DNA of 64,000 nt from Streptomyces sp. NBC_01214 (lineage in GTDB: Bacteria; Actinomycetota; Actinomycetes; Streptomycetales; Streptomycetaceae). The position numbers and the translations under genes were made by a program. Of this stretch, positions 7,043-15,365 are shown piece by piece; position 1 is the first letter of the stretch; every line of letters starts with the position of its first letter. Below the pieces are notes generated by a model. That model was not told where the DNA came from. It saw only the letters and a program-made list of their open reading frames with translations, and did no database searches. The stretch spans positions 1,416,001 to 1,480,000 of the forward strand of contig NZ_JAPEOS010000002.1 of NCBI RefSeq assembly GCF_026340975.1, given 5' to 3'.

Positions 7043-9433
7043 ATGGACACCGAGGGTGCGTACGAGGGACAGGCGACCCGTGCAGGTCAAGTACCGAGAC
7101 CTGCCGGCCCCCCCATGCACCCTCCGAAGCCCAGCCACGCCCCCGGCCGGGGACCGACCCTCACCGACTGGCTGCGCACCGCCCGCCCGGTCGCCGAGCC
7201 GGGTGTCTGGAGGTACGGCCACACCCCGCGTCCGGCCGTGGAGGCCGCGCAGACCCCCGACCGGGCCCTCGCCACTGGCGCCGTCATTTCCTTCCTGGCC
7301 TGCGTCCTCGTCTGGTCCCTCATGCGCAACGCCTACATCCCGTTCTGGGACGCGCCGCTCAAGCTCTTCACGCCTCACAGCTGGTGGGCGGCGAACGGCG
7401 AGCCGGTCCGGGACACGGGGGGAGTCCAGGCCAAACCGATCTATGAGCTGCTGTTCGTCCTGGTGCTCCTCTACGGTTTCGGCCGGCTCGGCAGCTGGAA
7501 GGCTGCCTGGAGCCGCCTGGTCGTCGCCCGGGGCCCATGGGTGCAGGCCCTGGCGGTCGTACCAATCGCCTACGTGACGTTGCTGCTCGTCCACAACTAC
7601 CAATTGCCGCTGCGGCAGCTGGTGGAGGGCTTCCTCGACTTCGACCGCAGGCCGGGGGGCGACCAGGAGGCCAACCTCAATCTCATGAGCACGGCCAGGA
7701 CCGTGATCGATGTGGTTCTGATCGCGGCATTCGCATGGCTCGGTGGCGGCGCCCGGCTGCTGCGCCGACTGCCCTTGCTTTCCTCGCCCGCCACCTCACG
7801 GTCAACGGAGCCGACGACCGTGGGAGGTGCGGATCGCCCGCAGCGGCTCCCTGCTGAGAATCCGCTTGAAGACCCCGCGATGTGGCCGCAAGTGCGCGAG
7901 GCGGGGTTGGTGGAGGCTGCTGATCGGCTGGAAACGGAAGCCGGGGGCGGGCGGATGAACGATGTGGACTACGCCCGGATCCGGCGGGCGTGGGACTCCG
8001 TGCGCGTCGACCCCTCGCGGATGCGGGCCTTCGCCGACGCCGTGCGCGACAAGGGCGCCGGGGCCTGTGTGCACCCGTCCGGGGCGCGAGACCTGCCCGT
8101 GCGGGCCGCCCGACACGATCTGCTGGTCCGGCAGGTGCTGCTGGGCACCGTGGAGGAGGGTGCCCGCAACCCGTACTCCCGCCGCGGTACCGCCCTCGCC
8201 CTCGACCCCGACGTGCTCGGTACCTCCCTGCTCGCCGTCGGGCCCTCCGGCACCGGCAAGACCCGGCAGCTGGTGCGGCCCGTCGTCGAGTCGTTCTCGC
8301 TCCAGGCCCTCGCCGGCCAGGCCGCCGTCGTGGCCGTCGGCGCGGCCGGCGCCCAACTCGGGCCGGACGCCGCCTTCGACGTCGTGGTCCGGGTCGGCGA
8401 CCCTGCCTCCGTCTACGACCTCGATCTCTACGGCGGCGCAACCGACCCCGACGAGGCGGCCACCCTGCTTGCGGAGTCCTTCGTCGGAGACGTTCCCGGG
8501 ACCGACGTACGCCGGGCCGCGACCGCCCTCGCCCAGCTCCTCGGGCCGTTCCGGGCGGCCTACGACCGCTTCCCGACCGTGCCCGAACTCCGCGAGCTGC
8601 TCGACCAGGTCCCCACCGCCTTCGCTGCGCTGCGCCGCGACCTCGCCGGGCAGCACGCCATGCTGCGCGAGCTCGATGCCCGGGCTCGCCAGCACGGGTC
8701 CCACGCGGACCCCGGTCAGGCCCTCGCGGACCGGGTGGCCCTGCTGGACCGGCCCGCGTTCGCCGGCTTCTTCGACACCACCGGCCAGGGCCGGCCGTTC
8801 TCGCTGCGCGCCCTGGAGCACCCGGTCCGGGTCCGCGTGGACCTGCCCGAACGCGGGCACGCCGACGCCTCGCGCATGCTGGCCCGGCTGCTGCTCGCCC
8901 AGTTCAACGCCGCCGCGGCCGCCCGCACCGACCGCTCCCTCTTCGCCTTCCTCGCCTTCGACGACGCCTCGCAGACCCTGACGCCCGAGACCGTCCGTGG
9001 CGTTCAGCGGCTGCGCTCGGCGAACGCGGGCGTCCTGCTCACCCTGCGCACGCTGGACGACGTACCGGAGGTGCTGCGGACCCCGCTGCTCGGGTCGGTC
9101 GGCTGCCGGATGGCCTTCTCCGGGGTCACCACCTGGGACGGCAAGCGGTTCGCCGAGGCCTGGGGCACCGAGTGGGTGGAGACGCGGGACGTCACCCACC
9201 GCACCGTCTTCGCCGACCAGCCGCTCACCCGCCTGATGCACTCCTTCCGCAAGCTCGTCACCGGCAAGGCGGTCACCACGGACGCGGTGACCGTGCGCCA
9301 GGTGGAGCGGGAGCGGTGGTCCGCTTCGGACCTGGCGCACGCCGTGCCGCCGGGGCACGCGGTGCTGTCGCTCACCTCGGTGCGCGGGGAACGGGCGGCT
9401 CCGCTGCTGGTCCGCCTGTCCGGAACGTCCTGA
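7043..9433 (+). CDS. Membrane-anchored VirD4/TraG/FtsK-like P-loop ATPase
   Basis: The predicted 796-aa protein starts at ATG 7043 behind GGGCAGGGG; the longer upstream frame overlaps gabT antisense and is not coding. A Pro-rich cytosolic leader is followed by four hydrophobic segments (about 80-102, 135-153, 175-192, 228-246). A C-terminal nucleotide-binding domain has Walker A GPSGTGKT near residue 400 and a Walker B-like FAFLAFDDAS near 635, with a sensor-type VLLTLRTLDDVPEVL. The layout is that of conjugative coupling proteins and DNA-pumping ATPases, but no relaxase, integrase or secretion partner is nearby. It sits between gabT and the PucR gene. Its substrate, DNA or protein, is unknown. 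Confidence 0.75.
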   Translation: MDTEGAYEGQATRAGQVPRPAGPPMHPPKPSHAPGRGPTLTDWLRTARPVAEPGVWRYGHTPRPAVEAAQTPDRALATGAVISFLACVLVWSLMRNAYIPFWDAPLKLFTPHSWWAANGEPVRDTGGVQAKPIYELLFVLVLLYGFGRLGSWKAAWSRLVVARGPWVQALAVVPIAYVTLLLVHNYQLPLRQLVEGFLDFDRRPGGDQEANLNLMSTARTVIDVVLIAAFAWLGGGARLLRRLPLLSSPATSRSTEPTTVGGADRPQRLPAENPLEDPAMWPQVREAGLVEAADRLETEAGGGRMNDVDYARIRRAWDSVRVDPSRMRAFADAVRDKGAGACVHPSGARDLPVRAARHDLLVRQVLLGTVEEGARNPYSRRGTALALDPDVLGTSLLAVGPSGTGKTRQLVRPVVESFSLQALAGQAAVVAVGAAGAQLGPDAAFDVVVRVGDPASVYDLDLYGGATDPDEAATLLAESFVGDVPGTDVRRAATALAQLLGPFRAAYDRFPTVPELRELLDQVPTAFAALRRDLAGQHAMLRELDARARQHGSHADPGQALADRVALLDRPAFAGFFDTTGQGRPFSLRALEHPVRVRVDLPERGHADASRMLARLLLAQFNAAAAARTDRSLFAFLAFDDASQTLTPETVRGVQRLRSANAGVLLTLRTLDDVPEVLRTPLLGSVGCRMAFSGVTTWDGKRFAEAWGTEWVETRDVTHRTVFADQPLTRLMHSFRKLVTGKAVTTDAVTVRQVERERWSASDLAHAVPPGHAVLSLTSVRGERAAPLLVRLSGTS

Positions 9434-9560
9434 CCCGGACCCCGACCCGTACGAGGTGGCAGAATCGAGGGGAGTCGTTCGTACGACACGGCGAAAACCG
9501 TCGGCGGTCTGCCTCCTGACCCTCCCCCTCGCCCCCTCCCGCTAAGGCCACTGGTAACCG

Positions 9561-11141
9561 ATGCCGCTCACCCTCGCCTCACTCGTCCAGCACTCGGCGC
9601 TCAAGCTCAGCGTGCGGGCCGGGGAGGGGCGCCTCGATACGCCGGTGCGCTGGGCCCACGTCAGCGAGCTCGCCGACCCCGTCCCCTACATGGAGGGCGG
9701 GGAGCTGCTCCTGATCACCGCGATGAAGCTGGACGCGGGGGACCCGGAGGAGATGCGCGCCTACGTGCGCCGCCTCGCCGCGGCCGGGGTCGTCGGCATC
9801 GGCTTCGCGATCGGCGTCAACTACGAGGAGATCCCCGAGGCGCTGGTCGAGGCCGCGCGGACCGAGGACATGCCGCTGCTGGAGGTACCGCGGCGGACCC
9901 CCTTCCTCGCGATCAGCAAGGCGGTCTCCGCGGCCCTCGCGGCGGACCAGTACCGGGCCGTCACCGCCGGATTCGAGGCCCAGCGGGAGCTGACGCGCGC
10001 CGCGCTCTCCGTCGACGGCCCCACCGAGCTGCTGGTGAAGCTGGCCGCGCACGTGCACGGCTGGGCCGCGCTCTACGACACCTCGGGCGCGGTCGTCGCG
10101 GCCGCCCCCGACTGGGCCGCGCGCCGCGCCGCCCGGCTCACCCCCGACGTCGAACGGCTGCGGGAGCGCCCGGCCCCCGCGAGCGCCGTGGTCGGCGGCT
10201 CCGAGGACCGCGTGGAACTCCAGTCCCTGGGCACGGGCCGGCGGGCGCGCGGTGCGCTCGCCGTCGGCACCGCGGCCCCGCTGGGCACGGCCGAGCGGTA
10301 CGCCGTCCACTCCGCGGTCGCGCTGCTCACCCTCACCACCGAGCGCTCGCGCTCGCTGCACGACGCCGAGTCCCGGCTGGGGGCGGCGGTGCTGCGGATG
10401 CTGCTCGCGGGCGAGGCGGACCACGCGCGGTCCGTGGCCGGGGACCTGTACGGGGCCCTGCTGGAAGCACCGTTCCGGCTCATCGTGGCCGAGCCGGCCC
10501 TGGCGGGCACCGCGCAGCCGGAAGGCCTGGCGCTGCTGTCCGACACAGTGGAGTCGGCGGCGGCCCGGACCGGGGAGGCGCTGCTCGTCGTCCCGGAGGC
10601 GGGCCGGCTCGTGGTCCTGGCCACCGACGGCGGCTCGGCCGTACAGGCGTGCGTGGACCACGCGGAGGCACTGGAGGCGCGGCGCGGCCGGGACGCGGCC
10701 GGGCCGGAGCCGGACGAGCTGGTGGTCGGCCTGTCCGCACCGGCCGGACCGGGGGGTGTGGCGGCGGCCCTCAAACAGGCCGACCAGGCCCTGGCCGTGG
10801 CCCGGCGCCGCGGCCGGCCGATGGTGGAGCACGAGGAGATGGCGGCGGGCTCGGTCCTGCCGCTGCTGGCCGACGACGCCGTACGGGCCTTCGCGGACGG
10901 CACCCTGCGGGCCCTGCGGGAGCACGATGCGACCGGGCGCGGCGACCTGGTGGCCTCGCTCCAGGCCTGGCTCTCCCGCCACGGGCAGTGGGACGCGGCC
11001 GCCGCCGACCTCGGCGTCCACCGGCACACCCTGCGCTACCGGATGAAGCGGGTCGAGGAGATCCTCGGCCGCTCCCTGGAGGACCCGGACGTCCGCATGG
11101 AACTGTGGCTCGCCCTCAAGGCGACCTCGACCCCGGCTTAG
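9561..11141 (+). CDS. PucR-family transcriptional regulator
   Basis: A 526-aa protein with the N-terminal PucR purine-catabolism-type sensor domain (VRWAHVSELADPVPYMEGGELLLI), a central GGDEF-like CdaR region, and a C-terminal helix-turn-helix of the HTH_30 type (DLGVHRHTLRYRMKRVEEIL). Regulators of this family often activate genes for nitrogen-source catabolism, including GABA and purine pathways. The gene lies 127 bp after the ATPase gene and directly upstream of the aldehyde dehydrogenase, so control of gabT and the dehydrogenase is a reasonable inference. No clear Shine-Dalgarno precedes the ATG, but the domain begins right at this start. Confidence 0.88.
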   Translation: MPLTLASLVQHSALKLSVRAGEGRLDTPVRWAHVSELADPVPYMEGGELLLITAMKLDAGDPEEMRAYVRRLAAAGVVGIGFAIGVNYEEIPEALVEAARTEDMPLLEVPRRTPFLAISKAVSAALAADQYRAVTAGFEAQRELTRAALSVDGPTELLVKLAAHVHGWAALYDTSGAVVAAAPDWAARRAARLTPDVERLRERPAPASAVVGGSEDRVELQSLGTGRRARGALAVGTAAPLGTAERYAVHSAVALLTLTTERSRSLHDAESRLGAAVLRMLLAGEADHARSVAGDLYGALLEAPFRLIVAEPALAGTAQPEGLALLSDTVESAAARTGEALLVVPEAGRLVVLATDGGSAVQACVDHAEALEARRGRDAAGPEPDELVVGLSAPAGPGGVAAALKQADQALAVARRRGRPMVEHEEMAAGSVLPLLADDAVRAFADGTLRALREHDATGRGDLVASLQAWLSRHGQWDAAAADLGVHRHTLRYRMKRVEEILGRSLEDPDVRMELWLALKATSTPA

Positions 11142-11312
11142 GCCGTCTCTTTCGGATCTTGCCGGGCCCGCGACGCCCGGCACCGCACCTCATCCCCCCG
11201 ACAACCTGCCCTGCTTTGCCCCGGCCCTGCTTCCCCTCGGCCCTACGGGCCTGGGGAGACCCCATGGCACCGGACGCCGCGGGCTCGGCCGGCAAGATCC
11301 AAAAGAGCGGCC
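11141..11312. mobile_element. Palindromic MITE-like element
   Basis: The left arm (11141-11165) and the reverse complement of the right arm (11289-11312) agree over about 24 bp with one indel and one mismatch; both contain GGATCTTGCCGG. Complementarity continues inward with scattered mismatches for roughly 20 more bases on each side (GGGCCCGCGACGCCCGG against its partner). The 172-bp unit would fold into one long hairpin and has no open reading frame of note. It fills most of the gap between the PucR gene and the aldehyde dehydrogenase gene. It overlaps the last base of the pucR stop codon, so it may also act as its terminator. Confidence 0.5.
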
Positions 11313-11321
11313 CAGGCGGCC

Positions 11322-11366
11322 GGGGGCGTCCTGCCGGTCGAGCCGGGCCCGGCGCAGGACACCCCC
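11322..11366. terminator. Second hairpin downstream of the PucR gene
   Basis: Arms 11322-11337 and 11349-11366 (GGGGGCGTCCTGCCGG paired with its near complement) form an approximately 16-bp stem with one mismatch and a 2-base bulge. It lies just outside the MITE-like palindrome. The rest of the gap up to 11522 (about 155 bp) should hold the promoter of the aldehyde dehydrogenase, but no convincing -10/-35 pair is visible. Confidence 0.4.
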
Positions 11367-11522
11367 CGGGGGCAGGAGCGCGCACCCGGCGGGCCGGACA
11401 GTGACAAAGCGGCGAAGCGCGACGACCCGCCGCTCCATCAGGGACAAACGCCGAAACGTCGACGGAGTTCTACGGTGGAGGGGTCAGGACCCACCGCACA
11501 CTTCCGAAGGGCCGGGATTCGC

Positions 11523-12968
11523 ATGACTTCCACCCACGCCTTCTGGCTCGCCGGCCGCCAGGCCACCGGCGAGGACAGCTTCGACGTCCACTCTCCGTGG
11601 GACGGCCGCCTGGTCGCCGCCGTCAGCGTGCCCACCGACGAGCAGGTCGAAGAGGCCGTGGCCGCGGCGTACGCCGTGACGGCGGAGTTCTCCGCGACCC
11701 CCGCCCACGTACGGGCCGCGGCCCTGGACCACGTGTCCAAGCGGCTCACCGAGCGCACCGAGGAGATCGCCCAGCTGATCTCCGCCGAGAACGGCAAGCC
11801 CGTCAAGTGGGCCCGCGGTGAGGTCGGCCGTGCGGTGTCCGTGTTCCGCTTCGCCGCCGAAGAGGCCCGCCGCTTCAACGGCGGAGAGGCCCAGCGCCTC
11901 GACACCGACGCCGGTGGTGTCGGCCGTCTCGCGCTGACCCGCCGCTTCGTCAAGGGCCCGGTCCTCGGCATCGCGCCGTTCAACTTCCCGCTGAACCTGT
12001 GCGCCCACAAGGTGGCCCCGGCCATCGCCGTCGGCGCTCCGATCATCCTCAAGCCCGCCCCGGCCACGCCCCTGTCCGGGCTGATCCTGGGCGAGCTGCT
12101 CGCCGAGACCGACCTCCCGGCCGGCTCCTGGTCGGTCCTGCCGGTCGCCAACGACAAGATGCCGGCCCTGGTGAAGGACGAGCGCCTGCCCGTCATCTCC
12201 TTCACCGGCTCCGACACCGTCGGCTACGCCATCCAGCAGTCGGTGCCCCACAAGCACTGCACCCTGGAGCTCGGCGGCAACGCCGCGGCCGTCGTCCTGG
12301 ACGACTGGTCCTCCGAGGCCGACCTCGACTGGGCCGCGACCCGCATCGCGACCTTCTCGAACTACCAGGCCGGCCAGTCCTGCATCTCCGTGCAGCGCGT
12401 GATCGCCGACGCCTCCGTCTACGACCGCCTCGTCGAGAAGGTCGTCGAGAAGGTCCAGGCCCAGGTCACCGGCGACCCGTCCGACTCCGCCACCGATGTC
12501 GGCCCCCTCGTCTCCGAGGCCGCCGCCCAGCGCGTCGAGTCCTGGGTCGACGAGGCCGTGGCCGGCGGAGCCAAGCTGCTCACCGGCGGCAAGCGCGCGG
12601 GTGCCTCGTACGAGCCCACCGTCCTGGCCCACGTGCCGGACGGCGTCAAGCTCGCCACCGAGGAGGTCTTCGGGCCGGTCCTGACGCTGAAGAAGGTCGA
12701 GAACACCGACGAGGCCTTCGCCGCCGTCAACGACTCGAAGTTCGGTCTGCAGACCGGCGTCTTCACCCGCAACGTCCAGACCGCGTTCCGGGCCCACCGC
12801 GAGCTCGAGGTCGGCGGTGTGATCATCGGCGACGCGCCGTCCTACCGCGCCGACCAGATGCCGTACGGCGGCGTCAAGCAGTCCGGTGTGGGCCGCGAGG
12901 GCGTCCGCTACGCGATGGACGACTACACGTACGAGCGGGTCCTGGTCCTGACCGGCCTCGACATCTGA
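11523..12968 (+). CDS. NAD(P)-dependent aldehyde dehydrogenase, probable succinate-semialdehyde/aminoaldehyde type
   Basis: The 481-aa protein belongs to the ALDH superfamily. The general-base glutamate is in CTLELGGNAAAVV, the catalytic cysteine in NYQAGQSCISVQRV, and the cofactor-binding ISFTGSDTVGYAI region precedes them. It oxidises an aldehyde to the acid; in this neighbourhood succinate semialdehyde from GabT or gamma-aminobutyraldehyde is the likely substrate. I use the ATG at 11523 (MTSTHAFWLAGRQ) because the frame back to 11475 adds only non-conserved sequence. A strong hairpin terminator follows 20 bp after the stop. Exact substrate is not readable from the sequence. Confidence 0.9.
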   Translation: MTSTHAFWLAGRQATGEDSFDVHSPWDGRLVAAVSVPTDEQVEEAVAAAYAVTAEFSATPAHVRAAALDHVSKRLTERTEEIAQLISAENGKPVKWARGEVGRAVSVFRFAAEEARRFNGGEAQRLDTDAGGVGRLALTRRFVKGPVLGIAPFNFPLNLCAHKVAPAIAVGAPIILKPAPATPLSGLILGELLAETDLPAGSWSVLPVANDKMPALVKDERLPVISFTGSDTVGYAIQQSVPHKHCTLELGGNAAAVVLDDWSSEADLDWAATRIATFSNYQAGQSCISVQRVIADASVYDRLVEKVVEKVQAQVTGDPSDSATDVGPLVSEAAAQRVESWVDEAVAGGAKLLTGGKRAGASYEPTVLAHVPDGVKLATEEVFGPVLTLKKVENTDEAFAAVNDSKFGLQTGVFTRNVQTAFRAHRELEVGGVIIGDAPSYRADQMPYGGVKQSGVGREGVRYAMDDYTYERVLVLTGLDI

Positions 12969-12988
12969 TCTCGTACGGCCCAAAAGCC

Positions 12989-13025
12989 GACGGCCGGAGC
13001 CTACTGTGCGGGGGCTCCGGCCGTC
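12989..13025 (+). terminator. Intrinsic-type terminator after the aldehyde dehydrogenase
   Basis: A perfect 13-bp stem (12989-13001 with 13013-13025, GACGGCCGGAGCC) and an 11-base loop are followed directly by CCCCTTTTCTTTT. The T-rich tail is unusual for this GC-rich genome and makes it look like a classical rho-independent terminator. Confidence 0.85.
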
Positions 13026-13028
13026 CCC

Positions 13029-13070
13029 TTTTCTTTTCCGGTTTTCTTTTCCGGGCTTTTTCTTTTCCGG
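13029..13070. repeat. Pyrimidine-rich triplicate repeat
   Basis: Three exact copies of TTTTCTTTTCCGG lie at 13029-13041, 13042-13054 and 13058-13070. The first two are directly tandem and the third follows after 3 bases. The block begins at the tail of the preceding terminator hairpin and is conspicuously AT-rich for this sequence. Confidence 0.85.
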
Positions 13071-13196
13071 GCTGGGTCGCCTCCGGGGCGCTACTGCCGG
13101 CTCCAGGACGCCGTGCGTCCTCGGAACCGCTCGTTCCGCACGGTTCCTGCGGGCGCTCGCCGTCCTTCGCCGGCGCGTCCCTTCGGCTCACTCGCC
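13071..13196. repeat. Intergenic repeat, diverged copy of the 20.6-kb tandem repeat
   Basis: This 126-bp stretch aligns along its whole length with the 129-bp units at 20604 and 20742. Shared landmarks are CTCCGGGGCGC, GTGCGT-CTCGGAA-CGCTCGT, TTCCTGCG and CCTTCGGCTC-CTCGCC. Identity is roughly 80 per cent by eye. It is non-coding and fills the gap between the aldehyde dehydrogenase and acyl-CoA dehydrogenase genes together with the terminator. The remaining bases to 13341 are GC-rich with no recognised promoter. Confidence 0.7.
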
Positions 13197-13341
13197 CGGG
13201 CGTAGCCGCGCGGCCGGGCCGGATTTCCCCCGCTCGGACGGCCCGGCTTTTCCCGGCGGGCCGGACAGGGTACGACTCACAGGTAGCACCGGCTGGTAGT
13301 GCCGGTGGACCCCCGACTCCGGCGGCGAGGTGAGTCCCCTC

Positions 13342-15276
13342 ATGTCCGCAACACAGCCCAAGGTGACCGAGCGCGAGGCACGGCAGGTCGCTGAGGCGGC
13401 CCGGGAACAGGACTGGCGCAAACCCAGTTTCGCCAAGGAACTGTTCCTCGGACGCTTCCGGCTCGACCTGATCCACCCCCATCCCCTCCCCGCCGACGAG
13501 GACGTCCGGCGGGGCGAGGCCTTCCTGGCCCGGCTGCGGGAGTTCTGCGAGACCCGCATCGACGGGGCCCGCATCGAGCGCGAGGCGAAGATCCCCGACG
13601 AGACCGTGCGCGGTCTCAAGGAGCTCGGCGCCCTCGGCATGAAGATCGACCCCAAGTACGGCGGCCTCGGTCTCACCCAGGTCTACTACAACAAGGCGCT
13701 GGCCCTCGTCGGCTCGGTGAGCCCGGCCATCGGGGCCCTGCTCTCCGCCCACCAGTCGATCGGCGTGCCCCAGCCGCTGAAGATGTTCGGCACGCAGGAG
13801 CAGAAGGACGCCTACCTGCCCCGCTGCGCCACCACCGCCATCAGCGCCTTCCTGCTCACCGAGCCCGACGTGGGGTCCGACCCGGCGCGCCTGGCCACCA
13901 CGGCGGTCCCGGACGGCGACGACACGTACGTGCTCGACGGCGTGAAGCTGTGGACGACCAACGGGGTCGTCGCGGACCTGCTCGTCGTGATGGCCCGCGT
14001 CCCGAAGTCCGAGCACCACCGCGGCGGGATCACCGCCTTCGTCGTCGAGGCCGACTCGCCCGGCATCACCGTCGAGCACCGCAACGCCTTCATGGGCCTG
14101 CGCGGCCTGGAGAACGGCGTGACCCGCTTCCACCGGGTACGGGTCCCCGCGGCCCAGCGCATCGGCGCCGAGGGCGCCGGGCTCAAGATCGCCCTGACCA
14201 CGCTCAACACCGGCCGGCTGTCCCTGCCCGCCATGTGCGTCGGCGCCGGGAAGTGGTGCCTGAAGATCGCCCGCGAGTGGTCCGCCGTCCGCGAGCAGTG
14301 GGGCCGGCCGGTCGCGCGGCACGAGGCGGTCGGCGCGAAGATCTCCTTCATCGCCGCCACCACCTTCGCCCTCGAAGCGGTGGTCGACCTCGCCTCCCAG
14401 ATGGCCGACGAGGACCGCAACGACATCCGCATCGAGGCCGCCCTCGCCAAGCTCTACGGCTCCGAGATGGCCTGCCTGATGGCCGACGAACTGGTCCAGA
14501 TCCGCGGCGGGCGCGGCTTCGAGACCGCCGAGTCCCTGGCCGCCCGCGGCGAACGCGCCGTCCCCGCCGAGCAGATGCTCCGCGACCTGCGCATCAACCG
14601 GATCTTCGAGGGCTCCACCGAGATCATGCACCTGCTGATCGCCCGCGAAGCCGTCGACGCCCACCTCTCGGTGGCGGGCGACCTCATCGACCCCGAGAAG
14701 GCACTCGGCGACAAGGCCAAGGCGGGAGCCCGCGCCGCCGGGTTCTACGCCCGCTGGCTGCCCAAGCTCGCCACCGGCCCCGGCCAGGTCCCCGGCACCT
14801 ACCGCGCCTTCCACCCCGGCGGCCACCCCGACCTCTCCACCCACCTGCGCTACGTGGAGCGCAGCGCCCGCAAACTCGCCCGCTCGACCTTCTACGCCAT
14901 GTCCCGCTGGCAGGGCCGGATGGAGACCAAACAGGGCTTCCTCGGCCGGATCGTCGACATCGGCGCCGAGCTCTTCGCCATGAGCGCGGCCTGCGTCCGC
15001 GCCGAGCACCTGCGCGCCACCGGCGCCCACGGTCGCGAGGCCTACCAGTTGGCCGACGCCTTCTGCGAGCAGTCCCGGCTGCGCGTGGAGGAGCTCTTCG
15101 GCCGGCTCTGGTCCAACACCGACGACCTCGACCGCAAGGTGGTCGCGGGCGTCCTGTCCGGCACCTACGCATGGCTGGAGGAGGGCGTCCTCGACCCCTC
15201 CGGCGAGGGCCCCTGGATCGCGGACGCGACGCCCGGACCCTCGACACAGAAAAACGTGCACCGCCCCATCCGCTGA
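13342..15276 (+). CDS. Acyl-CoA dehydrogenase, large (644 aa) form
   Basis: The N-terminal two thirds is a standard acyl-CoA dehydrogenase: LTEPDVGSDPARL (FAD/substrate loop), KLWTTNGVVADLLVV, AVREQWGRPVARHEAVG, and the catalytic glutamate region RIFEGSTEIMHLLIAR. About 200 further residues form an all-helical C-terminal extension, giving a length like the ACAD9/very-long-chain subgroup rather than the usual 380 aa. It would introduce the alpha-beta double bond in fatty acyl-CoA using FAD. The ATG at 13342 has AGGTGAG seven bases upstream; the GTG at 13330 overlaps that site. No electron-transfer flavoprotein gene is next to it. Confidence 0.9.
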   Translation: MSATQPKVTEREARQVAEAAREQDWRKPSFAKELFLGRFRLDLIHPHPLPADEDVRRGEAFLARLREFCETRIDGARIEREAKIPDETVRGLKELGALGMKIDPKYGGLGLTQVYYNKALALVGSVSPAIGALLSAHQSIGVPQPLKMFGTQEQKDAYLPRCATTAISAFLLTEPDVGSDPARLATTAVPDGDDTYVLDGVKLWTTNGVVADLLVVMARVPKSEHHRGGITAFVVEADSPGITVEHRNAFMGLRGLENGVTRFHRVRVPAAQRIGAEGAGLKIALTTLNTGRLSLPAMCVGAGKWCLKIAREWSAVREQWGRPVARHEAVGAKISFIAATTFALEAVVDLASQMADEDRNDIRIEAALAKLYGSEMACLMADELVQIRGGRGFETAESLAARGERAVPAEQMLRDLRINRIFEGSTEIMHLLIAREAVDAHLSVAGDLIDPEKALGDKAKAGARAAGFYARWLPKLATGPGQVPGTYRAFHPGGHPDLSTHLRYVERSARKLARSTFYAMSRWQGRMETKQGFLGRIVDIGAELFAMSAACVRAEHLRATGAHGREAYQLADAFCEQSRLRVEELFGRLWSNTDDLDRKVVAGVLSGTYAWLEEGVLDPSGEGPWIADATPGPSTQKNVHRPIR

Positions 15277-15365
15277 CCTGCGATCATCGCCGGACGTCGG
15301 ACAGACGTACGAGGATGAGTACGAGTACTGGTACCCGTACGAGCACAGCGCGAGGCGGACGAACG

